This document shows, piece by piece, positions 9,606 through 18,176 of a stretch of 40,112 bases of DNA. Below the pieces are notes generated by a model, which had not been told where the DNA came from, did no database searches, and saw only the letters and a list, made by a program, of their open reading frames with translations. This stretch comes from Spirochaetia bacterium UBA6919 (GTDB taxonomy: Bacteria; Spirochaetota; UBA6919). The number at the start of each line of letters is the position of its first letter. Position 1 is the first letter of the stretch. Made by a program: the position numbers and the translations under genes. The stretch lies in contig DKAT01000098.1 of the NCBI GenBank assembly GCA_002450905.1, forward strand, positions 1 to 40,112, given 5' to 3'.

Positions 9606-10127
9606 ATGTTCAAAAAATTATTAACAATTATAACTACAGGATTGTTTCTGGCAATCTTCGGCCTCACTGCATGTCAAAAACAGCAAGCACCTGCTAATAA
9701 CCAGGTTACTGCAAATACTCAGACACAATCTAAGGAAAAAAAAGAATCTTCAAAAGCTCCTACGGATGGAAAACACAAATTAGTGATTCACGTCAGTTCT
9801 GGAAATAAAAAAATCCAGGATATAGCCTTAAATAATGCATTCAATGTACTTAAGCATTATGGAAAGGATAAAGTCAAAATCGAAATCGTAGCCTACGGAC
9901 CTGGACTTAAAATTTTCACAAAAAAAAGTGATCAGAAAGATCGTATAGAACTTCTTTCCCAAAAAAATGTCCATCTCAGTGCCTGTGGAAACACAATTAC
10001 AAATGTCACCAAAAAAACTGGTAAAAAACCACAATTATTAAAATTAGATAATTTAAAAGTAGTTCCAGCAGGAGTTGTGCGTATCATGGAATTACAAGAA
10101 CAGGGATACACTTATCTAAGACCATAA
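9606..10127 (+). CDS. Lipoprotein with DsrE-like domain
   Basis: A 173-residue exported lipoprotein. A signal peptide ends in a lipobox, LTAC (Cys23), followed by a Gln/Lys/Ser-rich linker to about residue 55. A DsrE/TusD-fold domain of the COG1416 type (57-173) then follows, with VIHVSSG, IEIVAYGPG, LSACGNT (Cys127) and an end resembling GYTYLRP. DsrE-family proteins handle sulfur or unknown small ligands and are usually cytosolic, so membrane anchoring outside the cytoplasm is notable. Cys127 is at the position where this group often keeps a cysteine. GGAGG precedes the ATG. The TPR lipoprotein follows after 20 bases in the same operon. The biochemical role is unproven. Confidence 0.85.
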   Translation: MFKKLLTIITTGLFLAIFGLTACQKQQAPANNQVTANTQTQSKEKKESSKAPTDGKHKLVIHVSSGNKKIQDIALNNAFNVLKHYGKDKVKIEIVAYGPGLKIFTKKSDQKDRIELLSQKNVHLSACGNTITNVTKKTGKKPQLLKLDNLKVVPAGVVRIMELQEQGYTYLRP

Positions 10128-10147
10128 TAAGGCATTAAGGAGAATTT

Positions 10148-10975
10148 ATGTTTGCTTCATCTAAAATTCTTGTTGTAATCCTAATATTCATTATGGCTTG
10201 TTCTCAAATTCAGGAGAAAAAAACTGTCTCAAAAAAACAAATCGATACTTTTATACTTGAAAAGGTCACCCATAAAGAAGTTTATGACAAAATAAAAAAA
10301 ATTGCTGGGGATATACAAAAAAATCCCAATCAGTTAAATCTTTATATCCAACGGGGAGATCAATACTTCAAATTAAAGGAATATCGAAAAGCGGTTTCTG
10401 ATTACTCAACAGTCATCAAGAAGGATAAGGATTTTGATGAAGCATATTTTAAAAGAGGCCTGTCCCTTGGTCGTATGGCTAAATTAGACGAGGCAATTTC
10501 TGATCTATCCTATTATATCCGACGCCATCCGGAAAGTTCCATTGCTTATACAAAGAGAGGAGTTAGATATATCTGGAAAGGGGACTTGGACAAAGCCAAA
10601 AAGGATCTTGTCAAAGCAATAAATCTGGATAAGACAAATGCAGAAGCACACGATGACCTGGGAGTGATTTATTTTAAAAAAGGGCAATATGATACAGCGA
10701 TTAAACAATTTCAGTCTACAATAAAATGGGATCCATCCTATCAAAAAGCATATCATAACATTGCTATTGCCTATTTTATAACAGGACAAGATAATTTAGC
10801 ACTGAATGCCGCAAACAAGGCATTAGAATTAAGTCCTGGCACAGCCAATACAATGATCTTAAAATCAGAAATACTAAAAAAACTCGGTCATCTCGATGAA
10901 GCAAAAATAATTCGTGAGAAAGCAGAACTCCTTCCTGATATCTGTCATTGGACAGAAAAAGTTACTATAAAATAA
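10148..10975 (+). CDS. TPR-repeat lipoprotein
   Basis: A 275-residue lipoprotein. The hydrophobic start ends in the lipobox IMAC (Cys18). About five tetratricopeptide repeats follow from ~58 to 255, recognisable from helix pairs such as ADAL/AIKQF motifs (YRKAVSDYSTVI, LDEAISDLSYYI, LDKAKKDLVKAI, YDTAIKQFQSTI, LALNAANKALEL). TPRs form a protein-binding superhelix, so it probably scaffolds other envelope proteins. AAGGAG lies 7 bases before the ATG. It follows the DsrE-like lipoprotein by 20 bases, so the two are likely made together. The partner is not known. Confidence 0.85.
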   Translation: MFASSKILVVILIFIMACSQIQEKKTVSKKQIDTFILEKVTHKEVYDKIKKIAGDIQKNPNQLNLYIQRGDQYFKLKEYRKAVSDYSTVIKKDKDFDEAYFKRGLSLGRMAKLDEAISDLSYYIRRHPESSIAYTKRGVRYIWKGDLDKAKKDLVKAINLDKTNAEAHDDLGVIYFKKGQYDTAIKQFQSTIKWDPSYQKAYHNIAIAYFITGQDNLALNAANKALELSPGTANTMILKSEILKKLGHLDEAKIIREKAELLPDICHWTEKVTIK

Positions 10976-10987
10976 CTTACAACCATC

Positions 10988-11026
10988 TTTAAGGGATATG
11001 TTTTAAATTATAAGCCATCCCTTAAA
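10988..11026. terminator. Stem-loop between convergent genes
   Basis: A perfect 10-bp stem (TTTAAGGGAT with ATCCCTTAAA) and a 19-base loop, 12 bases after the TPR lipoprotein stop. It also lies downstream of the minus-strand zinc-ribbon gene. There is no clear U-run on either strand, so it is a probable but untypical terminator. Confidence 0.5.
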
Positions 11027-11063
11027 AACCCACTTCAAATAAAAAAAATTATAAAAATAACCT

Positions 11064-11279
11064 TTAGTGTCCAATATATACATGAGTATATCGAGTCCTT
11101 ACCTTCCTACGCCATCCACGACTCTTACGCCTACTCCTTTCATTAATCTGGTTTATATCTTGATCAATCCGATAAATTGAAACACTACCGCAATCTGGAC
11201 AATGGGTTGGTCGACTTACACCAAAAGGAATAGAAATTCGGTGACCACAGGTTAAACATTCAAAATATCGCTTCGACAT
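11064..11279 (-). CDS. Small zinc-ribbon protein
   Basis: A 71-residue protein with two CxxC knuckles, Cys8/Cys11 (CLTC) and Cys27/Cys30 (CPDC), a standard four-cysteine zinc site. The tail is strongly basic (NERSRRKSRGWRRKVRTR) and could contact nucleic acid. GGAGG lies just before the ATG. It resembles small FmdB/rubredoxin-type ribbons but I cannot assign a named family. It is a single gene between a lipoprotein operon and the cytochrome operon. The function is unknown. Confidence 0.75.
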   Translation of the reverse strand: MSKRYFECLTCGHRISIPFGVSRPTHCPDCGSVSIYRIDQDINQINERSRRKSRGWRRKVRTRYTHVYIGH

Positions 11280-11726
11280 ACATCCTCCACAATCTCTCCA
11301 CTATATAAAACACCTGTGATCCAAATTAATTTCAATTCAATTTATTTATATTGAATATCTCATAATATATATTTTTTAAATTAATTATAATTTATAGTAG
11401 ATCTACCGTGATATTTATAAATTATTTTAGAAGCTCAAGAATTTGTATGAAGGGATCTTAAAGATTTCAGATGATACTGAGTAGTATCGGAACTGGAATT
11501 TTTGATTCCGATGCTGATTCGTATATGTTACTTTGTTTTAAGTATTTAATACTTAATTGATAAAAATCATTCAATATGGAAATCTAATTTTATAATTTTT
11601 TATTGAATATTAGTAAAATTTGTTGTAATGATTTATTATTTTTTGACTGGACATGCAGTTACATATCATTAAACTTGATTCTCATATCCAGCCTAAAATT
11701 GAATTCAATTGTTAAAAGATCTGCTG
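11280..11726. other. Gene-free AT-rich stretch holding one dispersed palindrome
   Basis: About 450 bases upstream of the zinc-ribbon gene and downstream of the decaheme cytochrome gene. Apart from the palindromic element at 11486-11512 and a small inverted repeat overlapping it (GATACT 11473-11478 with AGTATC 11483-11488), I see no open frame with a ribosome site and no RNA gene. Confidence 0.6.
11486..11512. repeat. Dispersed palindromic element, copy 2 (ATCGGAA-N13-TTCCGAT)
   Basis: Same 7-bp arms and 13-base spacer as at 4537 and 37701, with the conserved spacer in the opposite orientation. Read on the minus strand it shares CAGCATCGGAATCAAAA with copy 1. It lies about 207 bases upstream of the zinc-ribbon start. 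Confidence 0.75.
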
Positions 11727-13214
11727 TCAGGCGTTATCTTCTTTTTCAATACTTCTGATTTTAATGATGAGTATAATAATTAATAGAGTTATAACAGTAC
11801 TGGCAAGGATAAGCCAATTTCTCCTTGAAAAATACTCCTCATCTGCCTTTTTAGCCTCAGCTTCTACTTCCTGTCGTTCTTTCTTCTTTTCATTGACCTT
11901 GGTATGAAACAAAGTATAATCAGCCTTATGATGAATGGTTCTCAGTTCAACTTGCATCCGTTTTAGCTGATCAAGTTTTGATTTAGCTCCAGAGACCTCT
12001 ACACCTCTATTTTCTGAGTTATGCAAGGATTGATTTAACCGATGAATATCTTTAAGAAGTTTAGTTAAGTTATTTTGCATATTCACAACATTTTGATAAC
12101 TTTTAGTGGATTTATCCTGATGGCATTTGAAACACAGATTTGATTGCTGCTTTACTTCAGGTGTATAGGACTTCACAAGTTCATCGAAGTTATTAAACTT
12201 TTTATCAATCTTAGTCCCAAGAGTTTTTAAATCGTTTTTACTATGACAATCAGCACACGCAGTATCTTTTTTTACAAAGGCATGGCTAGGACTTTTTATA
12301 TTGTGTTTAGTATGGCAAGTAGCACACTGTGGAAGACCTTTTTGGGAGAAGTCCAAGAAGTGTGTTCCCGATGTAAAGAGTTCTGCATTCCTTGGGTGAC
12401 ACTGCTTACATGACATGGATACAGAATCAACTCCTGGGGGAGTGGCTCCGTGATTTCCATGACAATCGTTACAGGCTGGCGCTGAGACGTCCTGTTTTTT
12501 AAGTAATACCTTTCCATGAACACTATTAATATATTCAGTAAATTGATTTGCTTGTTTAGTTTCTTTTTTGGTACCATATTTTTTCATTTTTTCTTTATCA
12601 TTATGGCATTGACCACAAGTTGCTGGTACATTTACTGCGTATACCATAGATGTAGGTTTATTTTTTGGCAAGATGCTGTGTGAGCCATGACAATCTGAAC
12701 ATACTGCTACAACATCCTTACCTTTAATCATTTGTTTGCCATGAGTACTGGTCATATATTTAGTTAATTGATCTACAGGTAGTTTTGGATTATAATTCTT
12801 CATATATTCTGCATTGGAATGGCATCTTGCACACATCAAGGAGATATCTTTCCGTTTAGGTTTACCAATAAAACCATTAGGCTTTGTATTAAACATTCCA
12901 CCCATCGCTTCCATAGAGAACTTTGCAGAATTCCCGCCATGACAGTCAGAACAATGTAAACCAACTTCCTGATGAATACTTCCCTTAAAATCAGTTACAG
13001 GTTTCTTTGCTCTGGGAGAGCCAGTTTGATGACACAGCAAACAGTTATCCTTGTCTGTCTTCTTGTGGGGATTTGCTTTGAACTTCTCAACAAAATCAGA
13101 CTTCACTAAATTATTCATTTGTTTGACTACCGCAGGGAAATCTTCTTCTTTAGCAAATGCAATCGTGATGGATACAAATAGAGTGATTAGGATAAGAATA
13201 TAATATCGCTTCAT
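11727..13214 (-). CDS. Membrane-anchored decaheme c-type cytochrome
   Basis: A 495-residue periplasmic electron carrier. The signal peptide is MKRYYILILI to about residue 21. Ten CXXCH haem c sites begin at residues 58, 88, 128, 172, 200, 248, 269, 297, 320 and 361. A long charged helical/coiled-coil segment (~375-462) and a C-terminal membrane helix (467-486) follow. It is the last gene of a Rieske / cytochrome b / cytochrome c operon, 18 bases after cytochrome b. It most likely takes electrons from the Rieske-cytochrome b module and delivers them to periplasmic reductases or other cytochromes. It replaces the usual mono- or dihaem c1/f-type subunit. The terminal acceptor is not shown by this window. 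Confidence 0.93.
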   Translation of the reverse strand: MKRYYILILITLFVSITIAFAKEEDFPAVVKQMNNLVKSDFVEKFKANPHKKTDKDNCLLCHQTGSPRAKKPVTDFKGSIHQEVGLHCSDCHGGNSAKFSMEAMGGMFNTKPNGFIGKPKRKDISLMCARCHSNAEYMKNYNPKLPVDQLTKYMTSTHGKQMIKGKDVVAVCSDCHGSHSILPKNKPTSMVYAVNVPATCGQCHNDKEKMKKYGTKKETKQANQFTEYINSVHGKVLLKKQDVSAPACNDCHGNHGATPPGVDSVSMSCKQCHPRNAELFTSGTHFLDFSQKGLPQCATCHTKHNIKSPSHAFVKKDTACADCHSKNDLKTLGTKIDKKFNNFDELVKSYTPEVKQQSNLCFKCHQDKSTKSYQNVVNMQNNLTKLLKDIHRLNQSLHNSENRGVEVSGAKSKLDQLKRMQVELRTIHHKADYTLFHTKVNEKKKERQEVEAEAKKADEEYFSRRNWLILASTVITLLIIILIIKIRSIEKEDNA

Positions 13215-13232
13215 GAAACCTCCGTAAGATTA

Positions 13233-14405
13233 TCAGTGTTTAGAAAACCATTCTGTAGGGACAAAATACCCTATGATTGTTAATGCAACAAAGAGAATAA
13301 AGATGGTTAATCCGAAGATAAAGATCAGATGGGACTTCTTTCCCTGAGATGCTTTTCTATCAATAAATGGGATAATTGTCCATATGATTGCTACAATAGT
13401 GAATAGGGCAATCGCAATTTCTTTCGGTATAAGCTCCAGTACAACAAACATTGCAAGGAAGAACCATTCTGGTTTAATGTTTGGAGGAGAAGATGCGAGA
13501 GGATCAGCCTTTTTTCCAAGTTCCCATGGGAAATAGATGGCAAGTATAACTAGAATATTAAGAACTATCAACCAAACCACGACATCACGTAATACAAAAT
13601 TAGGAAAGAACTTCATATTATTAAACCTGGGTTCAATCCCTGTTTCAGATTTGATTAATGCTTTTCTTTCCTCAACATCAATTGGCTGACTCATACCCTG
13701 TCGTTGGATAAAGAATAGATGAAGGCCTACCAAAGCAAATATTGCCATCGGAAGGATTGCTACATGGAATCCAAGAAAGCGATGTAGAGTAGCAGCTGTC
13801 ACATTATCTCCTCCCCGTAAGAACTTCATAAAAAAATCACCTACGAAAGGCATAACATCCATCATCGCAGTACCAATACGAACAGCAAAATAGCTTAACT
13901 CATTCCATGGAAGAAGATAACCACTAAAACCCTCAGCCATAGCAAGGGTTAGAAGAATAATACCTGTAATCCATGTTAGTTCCCGTGGTTTTCTATACGC
14001 CTTAGTGAACAATACGCTGAACATGTGGATAAAAGCCGCAAAGATCATGAGATTTGCAGCCCAGCTATGAACTGAGCGTATTAACCAGCCATAGGACACG
14101 TCGGACATTATAAATCGTATACTTTCATAGGCGGTATCTTCCCCTGATTGGTAGTAAAATAATAGTAATATCCCTGTAACGACCTGTACGATAAATAAAA
14201 ATAATGTAATCCCACCAAAATAATACCATACATAGTGTCTGTGGACAAGACGGTTTACGAAATCAGGGAATGAAACTCTGCCCCAATAGTCCCAAATATT
14301 CCCACAACCCATAGGAACGTCTTTTTTCTTCATGAAATCAGTGAATGTTGTTATCTGATAACGCTCATCAATCCATTTATATGCTTTACTATCTTTTATA
14401 CCCAT
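13233..14405 (-). CDS. Cytochrome b of a bc/b6f-type menaquinol-oxidising complex
   Basis: A 390-residue integral membrane protein holding two b haems. It combines a b6-like N-terminal half and a subunit-IV-like C-terminal half in one chain. Haem ligands are His113/His127 (13 residues between) and His214/His229 (14 between, the b6f spacing). The quinol-site motif appears as PEWF (312-315) instead of PEWY. In b6f and Bacillus-type proteins a Cys just before the GGIT segment binds an extra haem covalently. Here that position is Tyr62 (YYFGGIT), so that haem is not expected to be covalently attached. The ribosome site GGAAGG overlaps the 3' end of the Rieske gene, so the two are tightly coupled. 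Confidence 0.94.
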   Translation of the reverse strand: MGIKDSKAYKWIDERYQITTFTDFMKKKDVPMGCGNIWDYWGRVSFPDFVNRLVHRHYVWYYFGGITLFLFIVQVVTGILLLFYYQSGEDTAYESIRFIMSDVSYGWLIRSVHSWAANLMIFAAFIHMFSVLFTKAYRKPRELTWITGIILLTLAMAEGFSGYLLPWNELSYFAVRIGTAMMDVMPFVGDFFMKFLRGGDNVTAATLHRFLGFHVAILPMAIFALVGLHLFFIQRQGMSQPIDVEERKALIKSETGIEPRFNNMKFFPNFVLRDVVVWLIVLNILVILAIYFPWELGKKADPLASSPPNIKPEWFFLAMFVVLELIPKEIAIALFTIVAIIWTIIPFIDRKASQGKKSHLIFIFGLTIFILFVALTIIGYFVPTEWFSKH

Positions 14406-14407
14406 AC

Positions 14408-14878
14408 TTATACCTTCCTTGTAATAAATAATTCATCGTTCTTTTCAACCACTGATAATTCCGTCAGAGGTGTTGGAGGGGGACCTGAAATATTTTTTCC
14501 GTTGATGTCATAGGCACCACCATGGCAATTACAAAAAAAGACCTTTTTAGAAGGCTGATATTCAACGATACATTGTAAATGAGTACACTCAGCAGTAAAA
14601 GCACGATACTTACCTTCAGAATCTTTTATGAGTATAGCTGGACGTCCACCATAAGGGAATATCAGTGACTGGTTCTTAGCATTGTAGTTCTTATTTTTTG
14701 ATATGCTGTCCTTTTTACCGAGAGAAACTGTTTTTTCTGCAATCTTCCTTTGTGGTGGGATAAAAAATCGTAATACAATATTAAAAAGACCTGCCAGCCA
14801 TGCAAAAATACCAAAACCTAATATTATATTCAAAGCAGATCGACGTCGTATTGGCTTACCTTCTTGATTTTCACCCAT
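14408..14878 (-). CDS. Rieske [2Fe-2S] iron-sulfur protein
   Basis: A 156-residue electron-transfer subunit that takes one electron from quinol. The N-terminus has a twin-arginine pattern (RRRSAL, residues 11-16) followed by a membrane anchor (17-40), as usual for Tat-exported, uncleaved Rieske proteins. The cluster-binding motifs are CTHLQC (98-103) and CNCHGG (116-121, in place of the common CPCHGS). The Pro-rich SGPPPTPL loop follows. It is the first gene of the cytochrome operon. AAGAGG precedes the ATG and a good promoter lies about 64 bases upstream. Confidence 0.94.
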   Translation of the reverse strand: MGENQEGKPIRRRSALNIILGFGIFAWLAGLFNIVLRFFIPPQRKIAEKTVSLGKKDSISKNKNYNAKNQSLIFPYGGRPAILIKDSEGKYRAFTAECTHLQCIVEYQPSKKVFFCNCHGGAYDINGKNISGPPPTPLTELSVVEKNDELFITRKV

Positions 14879-14941
14879 AATAACCTCTTAAAATAAATGT
14901 CAGAGATGTAAAATAATTTAATGAGGTAAGTATAAAAAAGT

Positions 14942-14970
14942 TTTATGAAAATTACAATTATTTATGTCAA
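14942..14970 (-). promoter_or_regulatory. Promoter of the Rieske/cytochrome b/decaheme operon
   Basis: On the minus strand, TTGACA (14970-14965), a 17-base spacer and CATAAA (14947-14942). Transcription would start near 14935 and give a leader of about 57 bases. Confidence 0.55.
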
Positions 14971-15174
14971 AGTTTTAAAAAAAGTTTCAACAATAAAAAA
15001 TAAAATATTATTTAAACACCATTTATAGTGAATAATGTATCTAAAAATATTTTAATATATAATCAAATTATAGTTTGATTAGCCAATTATTCCTTACTAT
15101 TATCTATTGCTCACATTGAGAGATATTTATAGACCCCATTAAACATCATGGTCAGACATAAAAAAATGCAATCC

Positions 15175-15254
15175 ACAATAAAATCACAAACAAAGAATAA
15201 TTTATCATCAATCATCCCCCTCATGGGAAAATCATGGGAGAAGTATGGGAAAAA
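15175..15254 (+). repeat. Dispersed ~80-bp element with three 11-bp iterons, copy A
   Basis: Three tandem 11-mers, CATGGGAAAAT, CATGGGAGAAG and TATGGGAAAAA (15222-15254), match the series at 33801-33833 (opposite strand) in order and phase. The 47 bases before the iterons also align at about 35 identical positions. The 11-bp period places each copy on the same face of the helix. The surrounding gene-free stretch (14879-15508) holds only this element and the Rieske promoter. Confidence 0.7.
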
Positions 15255-15508
15255 CTCTTGAATAAATTATAGTATTTTTACTATTAATCACCATAACAAT
15301 ATTATCGTAGAGCAATTCTTCAGCCTTGAAATAAGTCTTGAGCTAAAGTTCCACTAAGTGATTCTTTCATTCATAGTAAAATCTTATTTTTTGCTTAATT
15401 TAACATAGTGTCTTGGAATACATCAACAAATCATTTATTGAAAAAGATTTTGATGTCAAGAGAGGTTTCTAATGAATTCATAGATAATAGGTCGTTGAGA
15501 ATTTGGAT

Positions 15509-16423
15509 TTAAGATCTGATTAACTTACACAATTGGATTGGGATGCGATGATAATATCTTGCTCGGTAAAAAAGTCTTTCCTTTGTGGGACTGTTTATAA
15601 AGGATTCCCGTTTGTGCAGGACATTATTGCAGAGGATCCCCTGACCTGGCTCTAATTTGTGGTGAATGTGATAGAGGGACTTTTCATTTAAGAAATCCTG
15701 TAAATATCTTAATGCGGCTTGGGTCAGATCATCTTCCTTCCATTCGATATGGCGTTTTCGGATGGTGTATCGCATGTGTAAGTACCCGTTTGGATCTATT
15801 GTAAATACAGGTCCTTTCTGAATTGCTCTGATTTCTACTTCACCACTGAGATGAGCTGGTATACTCAGAACATCATCCTCCATTAATGATCGGATATAAT
15901 CAATATTTTTTTCTCTTAAAACAAGATAGGCGATTTCGTGATCAATAAAAGTATTTTCTCCCCCCTGTTCAGCGGATTGGGCACAGTGGAGGATCATCGC
16001 CCTGATTTGTTTGTCCATTGGGTGATAATATCCATCGGTGTGCCAATTGATTGAGCGATCTGTATAGGGGATGAAATCTTCATTAGCCTTATGGGAGGTA
16101 ATTCTCAATGTGGACATACCGTCGTTCTCACAAAATAAGTGATAGTCAGGTGTCAGGAGCTTTAGTTGCTCTGCCAGCCAAATGGGGATACTTCTATTCT
16201 CTGCATCGTGACTTTGACAGGCGTAAATGGCCATATTATATTTATAACAACGGTCTATAATAGCTGAATACTCGTTGTGGCTGAGGGATTCGGGATTCTT
16301 AACTTCCACTATCAAATTTTGAATATTGATGGGATATAATTTTAATTTCTCATCCTTCCACTTTTTAAAAGAATCGTCACTTAATAGATCGAAAGGATTT
16401 TTTCTCTGAGATTTAATCTGCAT
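15509..16423 (-). CDS. TauD/TfdA-like Fe(II)/2-oxoglutarate dioxygenase
   Basis: A 304-residue cytosolic oxygenase of the double-stranded beta-helix type. The iron triad is visible: His128-x-Asp130 in INWHTDGYYHP and His270 in CNNVLHKRESF. The 2-oxoglutarate-binding arginine is probably in FYRARYYHR (Arg287 or Arg289). These enzymes hydroxylate a substrate using O2 and 2-oxoglutarate. The substrate is not recognisable. An O2-using enzyme beside strictly anaerobic-type genes suggests at least occasional oxygen exposure. It is 153 bases after panE on the same strand, with palindromes in the gap. Confidence 0.8.
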   Translation of the reverse strand: MQIKSQRKNPFDLLSDDSFKKWKDEKLKLYPINIQNLIVEVKNPESLSHNEYSAIIDRCYKYNMAIYACQSHDAENRSIPIWLAEQLKLLTPDYHLFCENDGMSTLRITSHKANEDFIPYTDRSINWHTDGYYHPMDKQIRAMILHCAQSAEQGGENTFIDHEIAYLVLREKNIDYIRSLMEDDVLSIPAHLSGEVEIRAIQKGPVFTIDPNGYLHMRYTIRKRHIEWKEDDLTQAALRYLQDFLNEKSLYHIHHKLEPGQGILCNNVLHKRESFINSPTKERLFYRARYYHRIPIQLCKLIRS

Positions 16424-16522
16424 TACTTAAAGACCTGTCGCACCGTGTTGGATAATATTCGAAGCTGGATTTCTGGTGTATTAAAATATTTCGTAGCATA
16501 AAAAATAATAAAAATAATGAGA

Positions 16523-16545
16523 ATGAATATTCATCACTGTGATGA
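16523..16545. promoter_or_regulatory. Overlapping palindromes between panE and the dioxygenase gene
   Basis: ATGAATATTCAT (16523-16534) is a perfect 12-bp palindrome. It overlaps TCATCAC-T-GTGATGA (16531-16545), a perfect 15-bp one. The site is about 100 bases upstream of the dioxygenase start. An operator is plausible. On the minus strand a T-rich run follows, so a weak terminator for panE is the alternative. Confidence 0.45.
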
Positions 16546-16576
16546 TAAAATATTTTTCTCTGATGAATTCAAGGTG

Positions 16577-17509
16577 CTAATACTCCATAGGATGATCACG
16601 ATGATTAACAAGAATCTGAATCAGAGAATAAAAAATACTGATTGTAGGGGTATTTATCCCTGTGGCTATTCCTTTTTTGATCAGATCCCCTAAAATAGCT
16701 TCAATTTCAAGGGATTTTCCACTCTGAAAGTCTTGTAACATAGATGTTTTAAAGGAATATAGATTTTTAGGCAGGTCAATTTGTTTATCTATATATTCAT
16801 CAGATATATTATATCCTAATTTTCTTGCTATGTTAGCGGTTTCAATCATAGCATTTCTTAATAAATTAACTCCATGCGATGATTCAAGGATGTTTCCTAA
16901 TTTGAGTTGAGTGATAGTGGAAAGAGGATTATAGGATGCGTTCCAAACAAGTTTCCCCCATTTGATTTTCATTATATTATCTGAGAAATGAGTATCAATA
17001 CCGCTTTGAGTAAACAGGGTATAAATCTCCTCTAAAAACCCTTCCATATTTTGGTTTGTATAAGATCCAAACTGAAATCGTCCGCCTGCAGAATGATGTG
17101 CTGTATTATTTGATATTTTTTTAAGTCCTACAAAACAACTAACAGGAAGTAATCTCTGGGGATCAATTTTGGTTATTAAAATGTCTTCGCTTTGTACCCC
17201 ATTTTGTAGAGTCATAAAATAACTCTGCTTGTATAGCTGGCTGGGTATTTGATCCAAAAGGGGAATTACGTCATAGGATTTTGTCGCAATGATTACCAGT
17301 GAATAGGGAGTATCATCAGGGATTTTATTAGCAATGTGAACTGGAATAATGTGTCTTCCAATGATATCGCTTTGTATGATGATGCCTTCTTTTTTTATAG
17401 CCTGATATGAATCACCTCTACTTGTGAATATAATGTCCACCTTATTTTTTGCAAGAAGCCCTCCGTAAAAACAGCCCAGAGCTCCAGTACCGATGATTAA
17501 TATTTTCAT
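16577..17509 (-). CDS. panE: 2-dehydropantoate 2-reductase
   Basis: A 310-residue cytosolic NADPH-dependent reductase that converts ketopantoate to pantoate for pantothenate and coenzyme A synthesis. The Rossmann motif GTGALG (7-12) starts the protein. LVIIATKSYD (~71-80) and LQNGV (101-105) are typical. The catalytic region WGKLVWNASYNPLST has Lys186, and the acidic segment SLEIEAI near 267 matches the second active-site motif. Length fits the family. The start is 27 bases after ispF on the same strand. PanE paralogues acting on other 2-oxoacids exist, so the substrate is likely but not certain. Confidence 0.85.
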   Translation of the reverse strand: MKILIIGTGALGCFYGGLLAKNKVDIIFTSRGDSYQAIKKEGIIIQSDIIGRHIIPVHIANKIPDDTPYSLVIIATKSYDVIPLLDQIPSQLYKQSYFMTLQNGVQSEDILITKIDPQRLLPVSCFVGLKKISNNTAHHSAGGRFQFGSYTNQNMEGFLEEIYTLFTQSGIDTHFSDNIMKIKWGKLVWNASYNPLSTITQLKLGNILESSHGVNLLRNAMIETANIARKLGYNISDEYIDKQIDLPKNLYSFKTSMLQDFQSGKSLEIEAILGDLIKKGIATGINTPTISIFYSLIQILVNHRDHPMEY

Positions 17510-17536
17510 GTTCCCTCGTATATTGCTATAAATAAA

Positions 17537-18016
17537 TTATCCGTTCTTTTGGATCAAGGCATTGGCTATAACAGCAATCCCTTCGCTTCTGCCAGTAAAT
17601 CCTAATTTCTCTGTGGTCGTAGCCTTCACACCAATATCATCGGGGTTTACTTCCAAGACTCTTGATATATTGATTTTCATTTCCTGGATATATCCTGCTA
17701 ACTTAGGTTTCTGGCAAATGATTGTGGAATCTACATTGATGAGACAGTACCCCAGGGATTTTATTTTATCATAAACCTCTTTAAGAAGGAATAAACTATT
17801 CATCCCCTTATATTTCGGATCTGTATCCGGGAAGAATTTTCCAATATCACCCAGGGAAAGACATCCTAACAAGCTATCTGCTATTGCATGACATAGAACA
17901 TCAGCGTCTGAGTGTCCTGCTAGTCCTAGTTCATAGGGGATATTAACCCCTCCCAGTATTAATTTTCTTTCTTCTGCAAAGGCATGGACATCAAAACCAT
18001 TTCCGATTCTATACAT
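17537..18016 (-). CDS. ispF: 2-C-methyl-D-erythritol 2,4-cyclodiphosphate synthase
   Basis: A 159-residue trimeric, metal-dependent cytosolic enzyme. It cyclises CDP-methylerythritol 2-phosphate to the 2,4-cyclodiphosphate in the MEP isoprenoid pathway. The metal ligands Asp9, His11 (GFDVHAF) and His43 are present, with HSDADVLCHAIADSLLG. DIGKFFPDTDP and the C-terminal KATTTEKLGFTGRSEGIA signature also fit. Full length. No ispD is adjacent; panE follows instead. AGGTGA precedes the ATG. Confidence 0.97.
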   Translation of the reverse strand: MYRIGNGFDVHAFAEERKLILGGVNIPYELGLAGHSDADVLCHAIADSLLGCLSLGDIGKFFPDTDPKYKGMNSLFLLKEVYDKIKSLGYCLINVDSTIICQKPKLAGYIQEMKINISRVLEVNPDDIGVKATTTEKLGFTGRSEGIAVIANALIQKNG

Positions 18017-18059
18017 ATTTCACCTGAATTATTAGAACATTAAGATAAATAAATTATTT

Positions 18060-18088
18060 AAGATAATATGAATTATAATAAATCTCAA
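18060..18088 (-). promoter_or_regulatory. Possible promoter of ispF-panE
   Basis: Minus strand: TTGAGA (18088-18083), 17-base spacer, TATCTT (18065-18060), giving a leader of about 37 bases. This is a moderate consensus match only. Confidence 0.35.
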
Positions 18089-18176
18089 GTTATTCTGGAT
18101 AATAATAATTTGAATTTTCCTTGAAATAAATTATTCGTTATTTGAAAATTTAACTATTTTAGTACAAAGGGGTATT

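Noticed and set aside
12296..12577. Minus-strand open frame inside the decaheme cytochrome gene
   Set aside because: It is another frame of the cytochrome coding sequence, without a ribosome site or recognisable domain.
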